A stretch of 64,000 nucleotides of DNA from Rhyacichthys aspro (Eukaryota > Chordata > Actinopteri > Gobiiformes > Rhyacichthyidae). How positions within the stretch are numbered: the stretch's first letter is position 1; every line of letters starts with the position of its first letter. The stretch is from the NCBI GenBank assembly GCA_036850595.1, contig CM072170.1, forward strand, positions 12,740,303 through 12,804,302, written 5' to 3'. The position numbers and the translations under genes were made by a program. Of this stretch, positions 47,101-58,075 are shown one piece after another. The notes beneath the pieces were generated by a model. The model was given only the letters and a program-made list of their open reading frames with translations. It did not search any database and was not told where the DNA came from.

Positions 47101-49237
47101 CAAAGCTCAGTTGACACTGTCATTTATTCAGGTTACATAAGACGTCAACTAAGGTCTTCACCTGTGTGTTAATAGGGCACTTCTTACTCTTCATAGTATG
47201 CAGAAAATGAATAAAAGGTTCTTCATGCTTTCATAGCTGTGCAAAAACAATGCTAAAGGCTTTTCACATTAGGCAGCAGCACTCATTTAGGCTTATTTGA
47301 GTTGATTCACTGTGGAGACAAATACAGAGCTGCCACTGTGGAATTGGGCTATCAACACTTCATGAAGTTTGTATAGTTAACCTTTAAAATTAAGTTTTAC
47401 TCTGCTCAATGTGATATGAGATCAGGTTTTCCTAACTTTGCACACAGACAGTAAGTCACGTTCTTTTATTGTATTATTTCCTATTAAAATATTAGCCCAA
47501 AGACACATAACTTCATATGATATTTGCCTATCAATAGGCCATATTGATCAAAAGTAAAGGAGCGTCATATTGTGCCCTCAGGAATTGTTTTCCAGACTTG
47601 TTCTCGTAGCGGATACTGAATAGAAAAAAAAAATGTCTGCAGTGTAGAGTAAGTGTAAACTGGACCAGCCTGAAGAGTAATACTTACATGGTCAACTATT
47701 CAGAGGTGGTTCTTGTAAGAACCGCTGTTGATAGCCTGTAGCTAGTTAGCTTTGGTGACACTGGGGAGTGGTTAGTCGCATGGCTGCTGCTGGCTCAGCT
47801 TTAGTTAAATCTATCATACAGGTACTGTAAGACCCATTCTGTCCTTTTATTGAATTATTTAAATGTTTATCATCAATATGCTCTATATTTTTCAAATATC
47901 CCCGGTGGGAATAGCTAACGCAAACATTTAGCTAGCTTTGTGCACCTCAAAAAGTTAGTTGACATACTGTAAATATGGCATTTTTGTGTCAAAGGGTAAA
48001 TGTTAATAGATAGTTAAAAAAAAAATTGTAATCAGTTATAATTATATTTATATATTTTGTGCAGTAGGCTATCCTTTAGTGCTTTATTAGCTAGTTTGTA
48101 CATCGTCCAACTCTTTTAAACCTCCCTCACAAGGAATTTAGCATTTATGCTCGACATGTATTCAACAGGAGGAACATAATATATAATGTTTATATTTAGC
48201 TGTTCTTCATGCACCAGATAGTCCCAGTGTGACTCACTATTTATTGAACATAAATATCAAGGAGATTATTCCACACACCTAAAGTAATGAGATCTGGTCA
48301 CTGGATATGAACGTAAAGCTTTCAGGTCGTGAACTTTCTTATGTTGTTTTCATTGCAAGCAGCATAACAATTTACAGCAGACTTCAGCTGACATGAGGAA
48401 TCTGTATGGATCTTTGTTGTGTTTTATATTCAGTGAATAGTACTCAGTGATGTTCTATTAATTTATATTCTTATTTAAAACTTTTTGAATACTGCGCAAA
48501 ATGCTTAATTTATTCATGCAAACAGTTTTGTAACACTGATTAAGCTAGCTATATACTTAGCATTAACCATTGCCATATGGTGCAAATTAAAGGGTTATTG
48601 GTTGGTGTTGCTTTTTATTCCTTTCTTTGCAATTACCATAGGCCTATAGAAGATAATATTATGTAAATACAAAGCTTTTTTTAGGCATTTATGTTTTCCA
48701 TATGTGCAGTATTCTGCAATGACATTTGTTGTTGCATCTTGAGTAGATTTCTACAAAGTGTGTTGAATGAAGCAACGTCCAGCCTAATAAACATATCCTC
48801 ATTTCTGAAATCACAGTGGGACCTTATAAGCACAGTATGAGAACGTGTGCCCCTGCTGTGAGGATAATCACAACACAGACTCCAGACCCAGAAATGAGGT
48901 TTGTACACACACAAACATGCATTGTTGTCTTACCAAAGTACATAGAGCTATAATGTAAGAAATGGCATTAATATTAACAGACATTCTAGACAATATTTGA
49001 GTTTGTGAATCATTACAGCAAAAAGGCAGCAGGTGGTTTAAAGAAAGATGAGAATGAAATAGTACTCTTGATTGAACATTTTAGTTCTGTAGTAGCTCCC
49101 ATTAGGATTTTTAAAATGTCTGCTTCTACTTTCAGAAAAAAGCATTAGAAAGATGAGAACTCACCAACTATCATCAGGTACACTCCAGCCCAAAAATCAA
49201 CAGCAGGTGAGAGTTTGGACATGTATTTCTCATCCAT
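34759..49237 (-). CDS. Non-visual opsin B, neuropsin-like group, complete; tandem paralogue of opsin A
   Basis: This gene encodes a second retinal-binding GPCR of 347 residues. Exons on the minus strand are 49165-49237, 42229-42522, 40673-40998 and 34759-35109, with intron phases 1, 1 and 0 as in opsin A. It begins MDEKYMSKLSPAVDFWAG. Visible features are GN in TM1 (31-32), NLAVTD in TM2 (55-60), Cys87 and Cys165, Glu159 in GPEPFG (bovine 181), AWTPY in TM6 (243-247), Lys275 in FAKSS (Schiff base) and YNPFIY (280-285). The (D/E)RY motif is IRY at 111-113, and Tyr90 sits at bovine 113. The tail has seven cysteines in a row at 301-307, aligned with rhodopsin's palmitoylated Cys322/323, encoded by a CAG/CTG repeat. 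All introns are GT-AG. The frame is intact, and coding sequence is much richer in G and C than the introns. The subclass (opn6, opn7, opn8 or opn9) is not resolved; A and B may be two members of one subclass. Confidence 0.94.
34881..34903. repeat. AGC/GCT trinucleotide repeat coding poly-Cys
   Basis: About seven AGC units on the + strand read as seven TGC (Cys) codons in the opsin B C-tail. Its purity suggests recent slippage-driven expansion inside coding sequence. Confidence 0.95.
39750..40051. mobile_element. Short non-autonomous hAT element (MITE) with exact 8-bp target-site duplication
   Basis: The inverted ends are CACTGGTTCTCAAACT and AGTTTGAGAACCATAG. The direct repeat CAGTAATG occurs immediately outside on both sides (39742-39749 and 40052-40059). 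The 302-bp interior is non-coding. Confidence 0.88.
40205..40500 (+). mobile_element. LINE (L2/Rex1-like) ORF2 C-terminal fragment
   Basis: The + strand reads QFIQNATAEVLTEPG, LHWAPVASRI and, in shifted frames, RTKHGGNSFVFSRSK, the ordered C-terminal blocks (LQNAAAR, LHWLPVxxRI, RTKxGxxxF) of a fish LINE. Stops and shifts show it is dead. Confidence 0.7.
40673..40998 (-). CDS. Opsin B exon 3 (TM4, extracellular loop 2, TM5)
   Basis: The acceptor is TTTGTGCTCAG and the donor is ACTCTG|GTAAGT. At 326 bases it is identical in length to opsin A exon 3. It covers residues 123-231, with LPLLGWGSYGPEPFGLAC. Confidence 0.95.
40999..42228 (-). other. Opsin B intron 2 with two reverse-transcriptase scraps
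   Basis: This 1.23-kb intron has two LINE fragments of the same protein motif about 138 bp apart (41031-41081 and 41166-41231). No other feature is recognised. Confidence 0.55.
41025..41235 (+). mobile_element. Two partial LINE reverse-transcriptase motifs
   Basis: The first reads VPQSSILGPL, a stop, then FIICIN. The second reads GVPQGLILPLLLLIICINDL. Both are versions of the GVPQGSILGPLLFxIYINDL reverse-transcriptase motif. They may be a small duplication or two insertions of one family. Confidence 0.65.
42229..42522 (-). CDS. Opsin B exon 2 (TM1-TM3)
   Basis: The acceptor is CTTTCAACAG and the donor is AAAACAG|GTAGAG. At 294 bases it is identical in length to opsin A exon 2. It covers residues 25-122, with GSIMGNAAVLV, ELLTVNLAVTDIG and the altered MIRY motif. 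Confidence 0.95.
43100..43205 (+). mobile_element. LINE ORF2 C-terminal fragment (RTE/Rex3-like)
   Basis: The + strand from 43135 reads LEEVSGEREVWARLLPRRPG, the same C-terminal block as the copy at 4286-4506. Only about 30 codons remain. Confidence 0.65.
44315..45012. mobile_element. Diverged hAT-family copy, related to 5898-6609
   Basis: It shares ordered blocks with the element at 5898-6609: CATCCTCACAATATG, TGCTAATGCTATT, GGGTAAAAACAGA, CGCTAACAGTTCC-TTTATCTTCT, AAAATCGCCATTT and AGTGGACAAATTAGAA. The ends have decayed (TTTGGCACTCCTAA at the right), so limits are approximate. Confidence 0.65.
46625..46862. other. Alternating homopolymer tract, probable sequencing or assembly artefact
   Basis: Long runs of A, T, C and G follow each other with almost no mixed sequence, for example a T-run of over 20, then GGCGGGGG, A-runs, CCCCCCCC and GGGGGG. 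Ordinary sequence resumes at GAATTCAAGCTG. This pattern fits a failed read beyond a poly(T) stretch better than real DNA. Confidence 0.75.
49165..49237 (-). CDS. Opsin B exon 1 (start codon and beginning of TM1)
   Basis: ATG is at 49237-49235 (minus strand) and the donor is ATAGTTG|GTGAGT. The exon encodes MDEKYMSKLSPAVDFWAG and VYLMIV plus one base. Joining to exon 2 gives a seamless TM1 (YLMIVAVGSIMGN). An alternative is the ATG at codon 6. The first ATG is preferred because it matches the start position in opsin A. Confidence 0.88.
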
Positions 49238-52200
49238 TTTGCAGTCTGTTGAAACCCTGCCAGCCTCGATTAGAGATGAAGTTAGGAGGAATACAGCTCT
49301 AGTCCCTGATGCACCTGTTCGCTTGAGTTTTCCCTACACTTAACATGCTGTTTCCTGGCAATGCTGTCAGCCCTCATAACTGAATCTGTGAGTGTGATGC
49401 TGCCTCTGACACCTATTATACAAGCATGAAACCCCCGCCACATGTACAATTTAGTGCACAGTGCGACGTGGCTCAAATCATAAACCCCACGCTTGCTGTG
49501 AGACCCGGGCCCCTGTTTCCCCCCCCTAATACTGTGCACAAACTTAGTCATCTACAAATAATGTACACACAGGCACAACTAATGCAGATTGTAATTACTT
49601 TCACAGCCCCACACTGGATCCATTAAATCCCCTGGGAGTGACAAAATGATACCATCATCTTTGATAAAGTGAGTTGGAGACATTTTATCCATTGTTGCCT
49701 ACAGAACATCAGATAAAATGCATTCTTTGCTATCTCTAATTAGAAAAAGCTTAGTCAAATGTAAAAACTACATGATGCCATTCTAATCTTTGACGTATGT
49801 GTTATTTAATTATGACCAAAACAGCAACGGGCAACTGCTTTTTTGTTTAGTTTATCCCAAAGATTAAATTGACAACAGACCAGGATTATTATCTTAGTCA
49901 GAAGGATTAACAGTGCACACCAGGACGCCACCTTCCTATGAATATAAAGCATGTGTACCCTATGCTAATTTGTAGCTATTGTGCAAGAAGGTGTTTTTTT
50001 TTTTTTTTCAACAAGTCTCAAACGTAAAGCCTGCAAGAGTGACATCTAATTAGTAGCTGCGTATGGGCAAGTGTTTTGCATTTGATTTGTTCTGGTTGTT
50101 GATTGCTTAAGAGATGTGTTTAACACCCAAGAGAAACACTCCACAATGCTTGGGAGATTTTTTTTTCTTCCCCCCACTCAAGGGTTTGTCAAACCCATGA
50201 CCCTCTATTATATGGCCAGGAGCATATTTTTTTTATCTCGCACCCTCTCCACTTTGATGGGAGAGATCTTTGCACCTCTTTACGTGTGAAAAAAAGGAGT
50301 GAAAGCATCACATGTGTCTACCAGGAATAAAAAGCCGATGCTGTAGCCAAAAACAGTGTGGCCGAATGTTCCCGGTCAGATGTCGGTAATGAGACATCAG
50401 TGTTTTCGTGAGAAGGACTGGCTTAAAATGGAATATAAAAATTCTTTGTGTCAGCCAGTGCATTCAATCCTGTGGTCACATCTCAGGGAGCGCCTTGTTG
50501 TATTCCACGTAATCTATTAAATGGTGTGAGCAGGAGGGGATTGTTACTGTGTCTTCAGATTTGTCTGGCACAATGATATTTTTAATTCAGTTATTCATCT
50601 CAGGTGCAAATATCAAGAGGGGCATCTGAATGTGGTAAGTGGATGGAGAGAAAATACTTACTGGTTTATGAGATTTAGTAACATAACAAGGATTAACAAG
50701 TCTGAATAGTGGATTCAGACCACTCCAGATTTACACCCTTTATTTGCAGTGGGGAAGGTAAGTGTTTGGGGTGGTCTGTTTTTCCTCCACTGTCTCTTTG
50801 AGGAGGAGTGGATGTGGACAATATCAGCAAAATGTAAAACATCAGTGAATTAAAGTAAACTGTGTAATAGGCCTTGTTTTTTTTTGTTGTTTTTTTCCAA
50901 TTTTGCCTTCACAAAAACAGACTTAAACTAACAATCAGTCCATCCTGTTACATGGGGGAGAAGAGAGAGAATCTGGTCATTTATGTTAGCACAATGGCTT
51001 AACCTTCAAGAAAACATAGTCCTTTGTCGCATTTTTGTTTGATAAATGTTTTATGTAGACTGCAAAATTCAATAGAAACTAATGCTAAAAAAGTAGTTAA
51101 AAAAAGTCAAGGTGTTTGCTTAATCATTAATTAATGCCGCAAAAAAGGGAGGTATTTACCATAGTTTTAAAGTGACAAAAAAAAGTAAATATGTCAACAT
51201 TTTTTGCGATACTTCCTAGTGAATGGACACTGAAAAATGAATTGTGTAACGCTGTGTCATATAATAAAGAATAAGTGGAATTTTTTTCACTGTCTCACAT
51301 ATGACTTGTTTTTATCTTATTAAATTAGGCTTTGAGTTTTAAACAAGCACTGTGTCTGCTTTGTGATACAGATTTGATTATGTTCCTTTTAAATGCAGTT
51401 GACAAACATTTTTCACTCGATTTGCAAGAAAATTTGCATCAATAACAATTCTTTTAAGCACCTGAACAGCTACTCTGTTTAGTGATTATATTTCATGCCA
51501 CTAGGAAACATAATTAAAATAGAATATCTTAAATTAGTGTTGAAAATGCTGTGATTGATGAAATGTGATTGATATGACTTCAGTAGACTGATGTAAGCCT
51601 TAAAGGGTCACAGAGGTTACTTTTTCACACAGCACAGCATTGAACTGCTGCTACTGCTGTAAGTAACTGTTAAACGGATGAATTTATATTTATTCAAAGA
51701 AACAAATGAACAACAGACAATTTACACCGGATCATTTTAACTGATTTAGCTTTAGCTTTAGGCTGATTATTTTCATGAGTATGCTGTTGAACCCTCATTT
51801 TTCATGCAGTCTAATAGTAAAGTTAATTTATGTTGATTTCCAGATTATATGTGAGTCCACCTTGCACATCTCCGGAGCAAATACAGTAGGCTTTCACCAT
51901 TTAGTAAAGGCTCTGGCCAGTCAAACCAAATGAACCAGGTTCTAGTCCAGGCATGAAGAAGGAGCATAGTGAGCAGAGTGGTCACAATAAGAAGTAAAAT
52001 GTATAAAAGTGCTTCTCACTGTTGTATGACATAAACATAACCATAGAGTACTAAGGCCAGTAGCTTCTACTATATAATCATACTGAAGCACTACAAATCA
52101 AAATGAACAAAACACAGGACCCCACAGCAAGCCAAACAAAACCACTCAATTGATCTGGAACAATGACTCACTTCTTCTGAGAACCTTTAGTTTTCCTCTC

Positions 52201-55200
52201 AACTGACACCACTCCGACCTCGTCTGATTCCACGTTACTTCACCTACTCTTTTTTTTTTTTTACAATTAGGCAGCTTTCCTGTCATTACCCTGGTCAGCC
52301 CTGCTTCTTGTACCCTTTTTTATTGTTTTTGTAGCACACTTGATGTAATTCCACATGAAAAATTGCCTATAGTCATTTGTGTCCAAATCTTTTGTGTCTG
52401 GACAAAAATGTAGAGTTTGGTGCTGTATCCCTCGTGGACTATATCACAATATCAATTCCTTTGCACAGCCCTCATCAAATGAAGGTTTTCAGAGAAGAAT
52501 GCAGTGCTTGACTGGTCGTGTTGTTCAGGTCAGGAAGTCTGTTAAGAGAGATACGAAATAAACATCGGAGGATCAGGCTGTGAAGATGCCGTACTTCTTT
52601 TCTTGTGTGTGTGACCGCAACATGTTTGGATTATCCTCCCAAAATCGCTTTGTATCTTTTTGTATTGAGTTGATGACACAGGTTTGTTTGCAGGTTGCAC
52701 TTTGCCCTGAAGCATACTTATTTATGTAAAATACAAGATTCACAACATTTTTACCAATTGCAATCCAAATTCTTTCAATAGGGCAAAAGAAAACCAACTA
52801 GATGCCTAACAAATAGGCAACTGTTATGATTTTCTACTGCTCTGTTGAGGGCTTCACACTTAAACTCTGTGGCTTCATAGGTTATTCAGTGAAATGACGA
52901 GAAGATAAATAAATGTGTGCGAGGCAGTCAATGTTTCAATCAATAAATCATCAGTATTTAATGTCTTACAGAATAGAGGCCAAGTAGCTTCATGTCTCGG
53001 TTAATGCATGTTATTAGTGATGTTTGATGTAAACGTACAAGCCTAATGGGATTGACTGTAGGAGATGAACGGAGAATCTGTCCCTGCGTTTGCTGTCAGA
53101 GGTAAAACAGGGCCATTCAATGGAGCCCTATGAAAAGGGAGTTCAGGATGAAAAATCTGTCGGTTGGTTAATCTCAAAGCCGATCTCAGACAATAGTGGA
53201 TCTATCAATAGTTTGTCCAATCTATTGATGTAAAATGTCAGTCGCTCGCTGAGAGTGACAGATCCCTTTGTGCCCCGTCCTGTTATATAATATAGAGACA
53301 GGCTTCTTAACCAAGTGGAGTATGGATTAGATGGTCATTCATGAGGCACCGTCGTGTTTCCTGTGGCTTTATGAGGTTTTACAATGATTAAAACTAGGGC
53401 TACACAATATTGAAGTAGTCAAGCCATACATTTCTTGTTATTGCACTCAGCGACTGCGATGTTCATCTCTCAGAACTGCTTGAAGTGTAAAAATTTTAAA
53501 ATGATGATTTTATAATCAATATCAATTAACTTGTATTGAACCAAAGAGGATGATCAAATAGTCAACATCTTTTATAGTATCTAGATACTGTTTTCCAGAG
53601 AATTTTCTCATGTTATATGCTTTGTCATGGGTAAAGACCATGTTAAATAATGCAGCTTTTTCATCAAGTCTTCTCTTGGCACTAGAGAGCATGCGAATAT
53701 TAAATGAAAGGAATCTAATTGAGATAATTTCATTCATTATTTAGTGAGTAACCTAAGCCACAGTCTCAATACGTGGGCAAAAAAGCAATCAGACTTATTC
53801 AAGGCTTAATATGTCATCAAACATTTAACATAAAAGGTAGAAAATATATACAAAATGGATTTTATATTGCCGGTAAGTTGAGACGTTGATTTGGAAGTGG
53901 ACCACTAGAGGGCAGTGTTTGTCATCTCATGCATCCTAGTTTAATAAGACACATTGTACAATATTATTGCTACTTATCTTGCATTTCTCAGCAGATGCAT
54001 ATATTTACATATAAAGAAATAAAAAACAATCCTAGTCCTCGTTTTAAACAAATGGATAAATAAGACAATTTTATTTAAAGCATCTGCATTAAAATCAAAA
54101 AGCAATAAGAGTAATGAAATCTGCATTTAATAAAAATCCAGTTGAAATGTATGTTGTCTTGTAACCACTAATGCAGATAAAGTTTCAATATTTATTTTTC
54201 ACCCACCTAACCATGCCCATTCTCTTTGAAAAAGCGAATGCCCCGGAGAGGCATGATAAATTTGGTTTCCATGTGAGAGAGTAAAAACAACTTTGACAGC
54301 AGCCATGTTTTAACAGCGTCAGTGAATTTTGGCACCACTAAAAGCGCTTTCCTATATTTCTTTTTCAGTGCATACTACACTCAGGCCTAATCACAGCTGC
54401 TGGGCACAAAGAAGCTGTTTGTTTAATCATTTTGGCACTGACAGAGCTATGTATAGACAACCTGGACACAGCCACTGCTTGTGTGGTGTCAGCCGACGTG
54501 GGTCTGCTTCTTCTCTATCTGTATGTGTTTCTACAGAATTTTTGTAACAAGAATAGTACATATGTGATAAAGCAGTCTATGTTAATTGTAAAGCAGTGGT
54601 ACATTATTTCCAGAAACATTGGGATTAACCCTGTGTTGTAATATTTGTGTTTGTAGTTGCAAGTCTGGACAGACATAGCATCCACACTCAGTTATTCTCT
54701 ATGAGCAGTGTTGTAGACCAGTTTTGTTATACATGAATATCTTTGGACAGTAGGAGGAGGCCAGAGTCCCACGAAAAAAAGAAAGAGGGTGCAGGGACAT
54801 TGCTGCAGCGCCCCTCTTGCTGTGAGCATGAGTGCCATCATGGCCCCGACATCAGACACTAACTTGAGTTCATTAAAGCCAGAACAGAGAAGACAACATG
54901 AAATATTACAGTATGTTACTGATGGAACAAAGATTAAAACTAATGGTTTTTAAGTTCAATTTTAGGATTGAACAGTTAAATAAATGTTATCACTTATCCA
55001 TATACCAAAGAACTGTAAGAAAAAGTTTTAGACTAGTAACAGCAGGAGTCGGGATTTATTTTGTATTTTAGAGTCTTAAAGCAGTTGACATAAAAGACTC
55101 CCTGAAGTGCTCTAATTAAAGCTTTCTTGTGAATTTAATTTAGGGATTGTTGGGGATGTCACTGATTTGTGCACTGTCCTCTTCTCTGCCACTGCCTCTA

Positions 55201-57201
55201 GACTCTCTAGTTCCAATCCAGCTTCCTGCTCAGCCTGTCCTGTAGCCTCACCAGGCTGTCCTGTAGCTTGCTGCTACATCCTCAGCAAACTGCAATGAAC
55301 AGTGCACTTGCTCCATAGACTGAACAGTTTCTGTAGCTTCTTTCTACTGGATGCTTCAATCCTGCTCTGCAACCCCTCCTGCGCCTCCTTGGATCCGTGG
55401 GGTTTCAGTCCTCTTGTTAGCAGGCCAGTGTTCTAGAGAGCGAGCACTTGTGTTTTATAAAACATTTTCGTAACCACAGCAATGTGTTACTCCTGGTTCA
55501 GTAGTCAGTCCATCTTACTCTAATTACATAAAAAAGCAAAATTGTCTTCAGTTATCAGTTGAAAAAACACTCAATCGTTCAAAAAAAAACCAAAAAAAAC
55601 CCCAACAAACTTAGAGATTGCTACTGCCACTGGCTGCAAAAACAAACCACTGTCTGATATAACTGATGTAATTCAGCTTTTACTCAGCGTGAGACACAGG
55701 TCATTCAGACAGTTATCACTTTTTCCTAATATCATAAAGTCCTACTGTATTTCATGAAAGCAAAATGCTGCAAACTTGAGCTGGTGACATTGGGTGCTAG
55801 ATAATTTTTTTTTCATTGATTCACTTGCCAATATTTATAACAACTATTACTATTGTCAGTTACACTTAGATCAATTGATGACTCCTGTCTGCTGCTTGTG
55901 CAACCAGTAGTACATTGTTTTTATTACTTTATCAGTCTTTATCATTTTATTTGTCACCACACACCCTAAAACCAATGCCGCTTGATCTTTACTAAGTAGT
56001 GTATTGTTGCCCTTTGATCCTGTCACATAGAAAGACTACCTTTAAACTGTTAGGAGAAACATTTGGACAGGGGTGTGTTAACGGCATGCAGTGTAGAATA
56101 TCTGCCTATTACCTGAGGCTCTGAGCAGTGTCCACTTTTATTCTAGTGCTGCCAGCATAGAGCCAACGACAAACTTAGGAGCAACCTGATCCCTGTTGAC
56201 ACAAAGTTAAAATGACTGTATTCCACAAACAGGGAGTCGGTGGGCCCTCTCTGGGGACTTGTACAAACCCGCAGCTCCTGTGCAGTTTAAATAGCTTGGA
56301 GATGATTAGACGGATCAAATGGCCAAAGGATAAAACCACAAAGGGGTGCTCTGCTCGGCGTGAAAACATTAAGGTGCTCATTATGATTACTTACAACCTG
56401 ATGACTCACTAAAATTGCTGTGAAATGGGCCTTATGCTTGTGGAATGCAGCGCAGACTGTAATTGCATTTCCTGTTAGTCTTCTCTCAGTCTCGCTCTGT
56501 ACTTGTGGGAGACTTGATTGTTCTTTTAGCTGCACAAAGCTGCAACTGAAGACCAAAAGCATTAAAGTTAAATGAGAGACTTTTTTCACATTTAATTTTG
56601 CCATCACCATTAAAAGCTTCTCAGAAAACCCATGAAATAGATGTGACCCTGTGATGGTTTAACTAGAAAACCTATGACAGTGTAGGTGCAGGAATAAACT
56701 GCTGATGTAAAAGACCTTATTGAGGCCTCCTAATAGCATTGAGCCGAGAGTACAAGCTAACTCCTCCGTGTCCTGTTCGATAAAAGTGAGGTTTGGACGT
56801 TTGCCATTTCTTTGGGTTTGGCAGGATGTCCTGACTCGCTGAGGTTTGAAACCCCATTAAAAATTGTCACTTTATTTTAAGCAGCTGCCACATTTGCAAG
56901 TCCCACATCCTTCTGGAAAACCAATCAGCGCCCTAAAGCCCACTGGGGATTGGCCAGACGGCTCTCACGCTGCGATTGTCTGAGTTGTTAAAGTTTGTTT
57001 TCTTGAGGTGACTGTTTGCAATAAAAGCTTTTCATTTTTCTTGTCAGCTGAATTAAAGGTGTCCACCAAGTTGTGACACGTTGGGAAGATTTTTTGCCAT
57101 ACCAAGCTCATATTGATCTATTTCCCGTCTAATTAGCCAGGACTTCTATTGTAACACAATCAATATCCAGTATTTGAGTTTCATATCTGCTTCATTCACA
57201 G
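49238..57201. other. Upstream of opsin B; no gene recognised
   Basis: This is an 8-kb stretch. Directly upstream of the opsin B start no clear TATA box was assigned. Two short repeat remnants are seen: a LINE tail word at about 54690-54770 (CTTTGGACAGTAGGAGGAGG) and a MITE-like GGGCTACACAATATTGA near 53398. T-runs occur at 49993, 50880 and 52251. Open frames of 60-110 codons lack motifs and splice context. Confidence 0.45.
56915..56962. promoter_or_regulatory. Paired CCAAT boxes, possible promoter
   Basis: ACCAATCAGCGCC (near 56920) and, about 30 bases later, GGGGATTGGCCAG (an inverted CCAAT) lie about 270 bases before the candidate exon at 57202. The pairing of direct and inverted CCAAT motifs is promoter-like, but this is positional inference. 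Confidence 0.25.
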
Positions 57202-57279
57202 CCTGAAGACAGTTTTTCAAGAAGATGAAGAAGGACAAAGGAGGGCACCAGCTCCACATGGACATGCATCATTTAAACA
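57202..57279 (+). CDS. Candidate first coding exon of an unidentified gene
   Basis: A good acceptor (TTCATTCACAG) precedes 57202 and a good donor (AAACA|GTAAGA) follows 57279. ATG at 57225 opens 18 codons, MKKDKGGHQLHMDMHHLN, ending in phase 1, with an in-frame TGA just upstream that supports this ATG as the start. The composition is unlike the AT-rich surroundings. I do not recognise the protein, and no second exon was identified before the window ends, though an acceptor-like site lies at 63992. It could be a chance pairing of splice signals. Confidence 0.3.
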
Positions 57280-57849
57280 GTAAGAACATTTTAGTGCAAG
57301 TTCTATTTTAATAAGCTGTTTTTTTTTTGTTTTTTTTTTGACGAGTTGCTGAGAGATTACATAAAGTCAGTGGGAATTAAATCCATAATAAATGCCAACA
57401 GACGTCAGCTTTTTGTATACGATATTTAAATGATAAAGCGGAGGGCGTATGTAAAGGAAATTGATTTGAAGATGGATGGGAGATTTGAAGACAGTTTAAT
57501 AAAACTTTTTAAGAGCAGACATCTTCAGTTTCATGCACAAACACAACAGCCTACACTAATCCACGTCATCAAATGAAAGAAACATTCATAATGCAATTTT
57601 TTATTGCTTATCTTTGTGGTTGATAAAGGGGATGATTAGCAGTTAGTTGCAGGGCAACCAAGGATTCACATCCATATTCATTCCTTTGGGCGCTCTAGAG
57701 GCACTAAGTGACCTGTGCATGCGTTTGTTTTGATGGTGGGAGAATGATAACCGCGGGACAAACCACATTGCGCAGGGAGATTATGAAAACTGCACACGGT
57801 AAGGCTGTGGTTGCTCTTTGTTTTTGCCCCGAAGTTAGACTATATATGG

Positions 57850-58075
57850 GGGCATCTTGGGCTCTCACCTGGTGCACACCACGTACATGGCGAGACCTGA
57901 GTTCGACTCCTGGCTCAGGTCTGTTTCCTTAATGTAATTTCCTCCTTATACCTCTATTCTATTTTGCATCAGGGCCTTCTTTACCCTGATATAGGGTCTA
58001 AGCGTGTCTGTGAAGCCTGTTGAGGCAACTGTTGTGAGATTCGGCTGTGTTAATGAAATTAGATAGAAAATATGT
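57850..58075 (+). mobile_element. tRNA-derived SINE with LINE-like tail
   Basis: The head has a tRNA-like arrangement: TGGGCTCTCACCTGGTGC resembles an A box and GAGTTCGACTCC fits the B box GGTTCGANTCC, with about 50 bases between them. The tail GTGAAGCCTGTTGAGGCAAC and TTCGGCTGTGTTAATGAAAT resembles the 3' end of the LINE at 11990-12765, the usual way SINEs borrow a LINE's reverse transcriptase. Confidence 0.6.

Larger units (their letters stand above)
42523..49164 (-). other. Opsin B intron 1
   Basis: This 6.6-kb intron holds a LINE scrap (about 43100-43205), a diverged hAT copy (about 44315-45012) and a homopolymer tract probably from faulty sequencing (46625-46862). The rest, including 47000-49100, is AT-rich with no recognised gene. 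Confidence 0.5.

Noticed and set aside
57846..57925. Functional tRNA gene
   Set aside because: Only box-like words are present. The cloverleaf arms do not pair well and a LINE-like tail follows, so a SINE is the better explanation.
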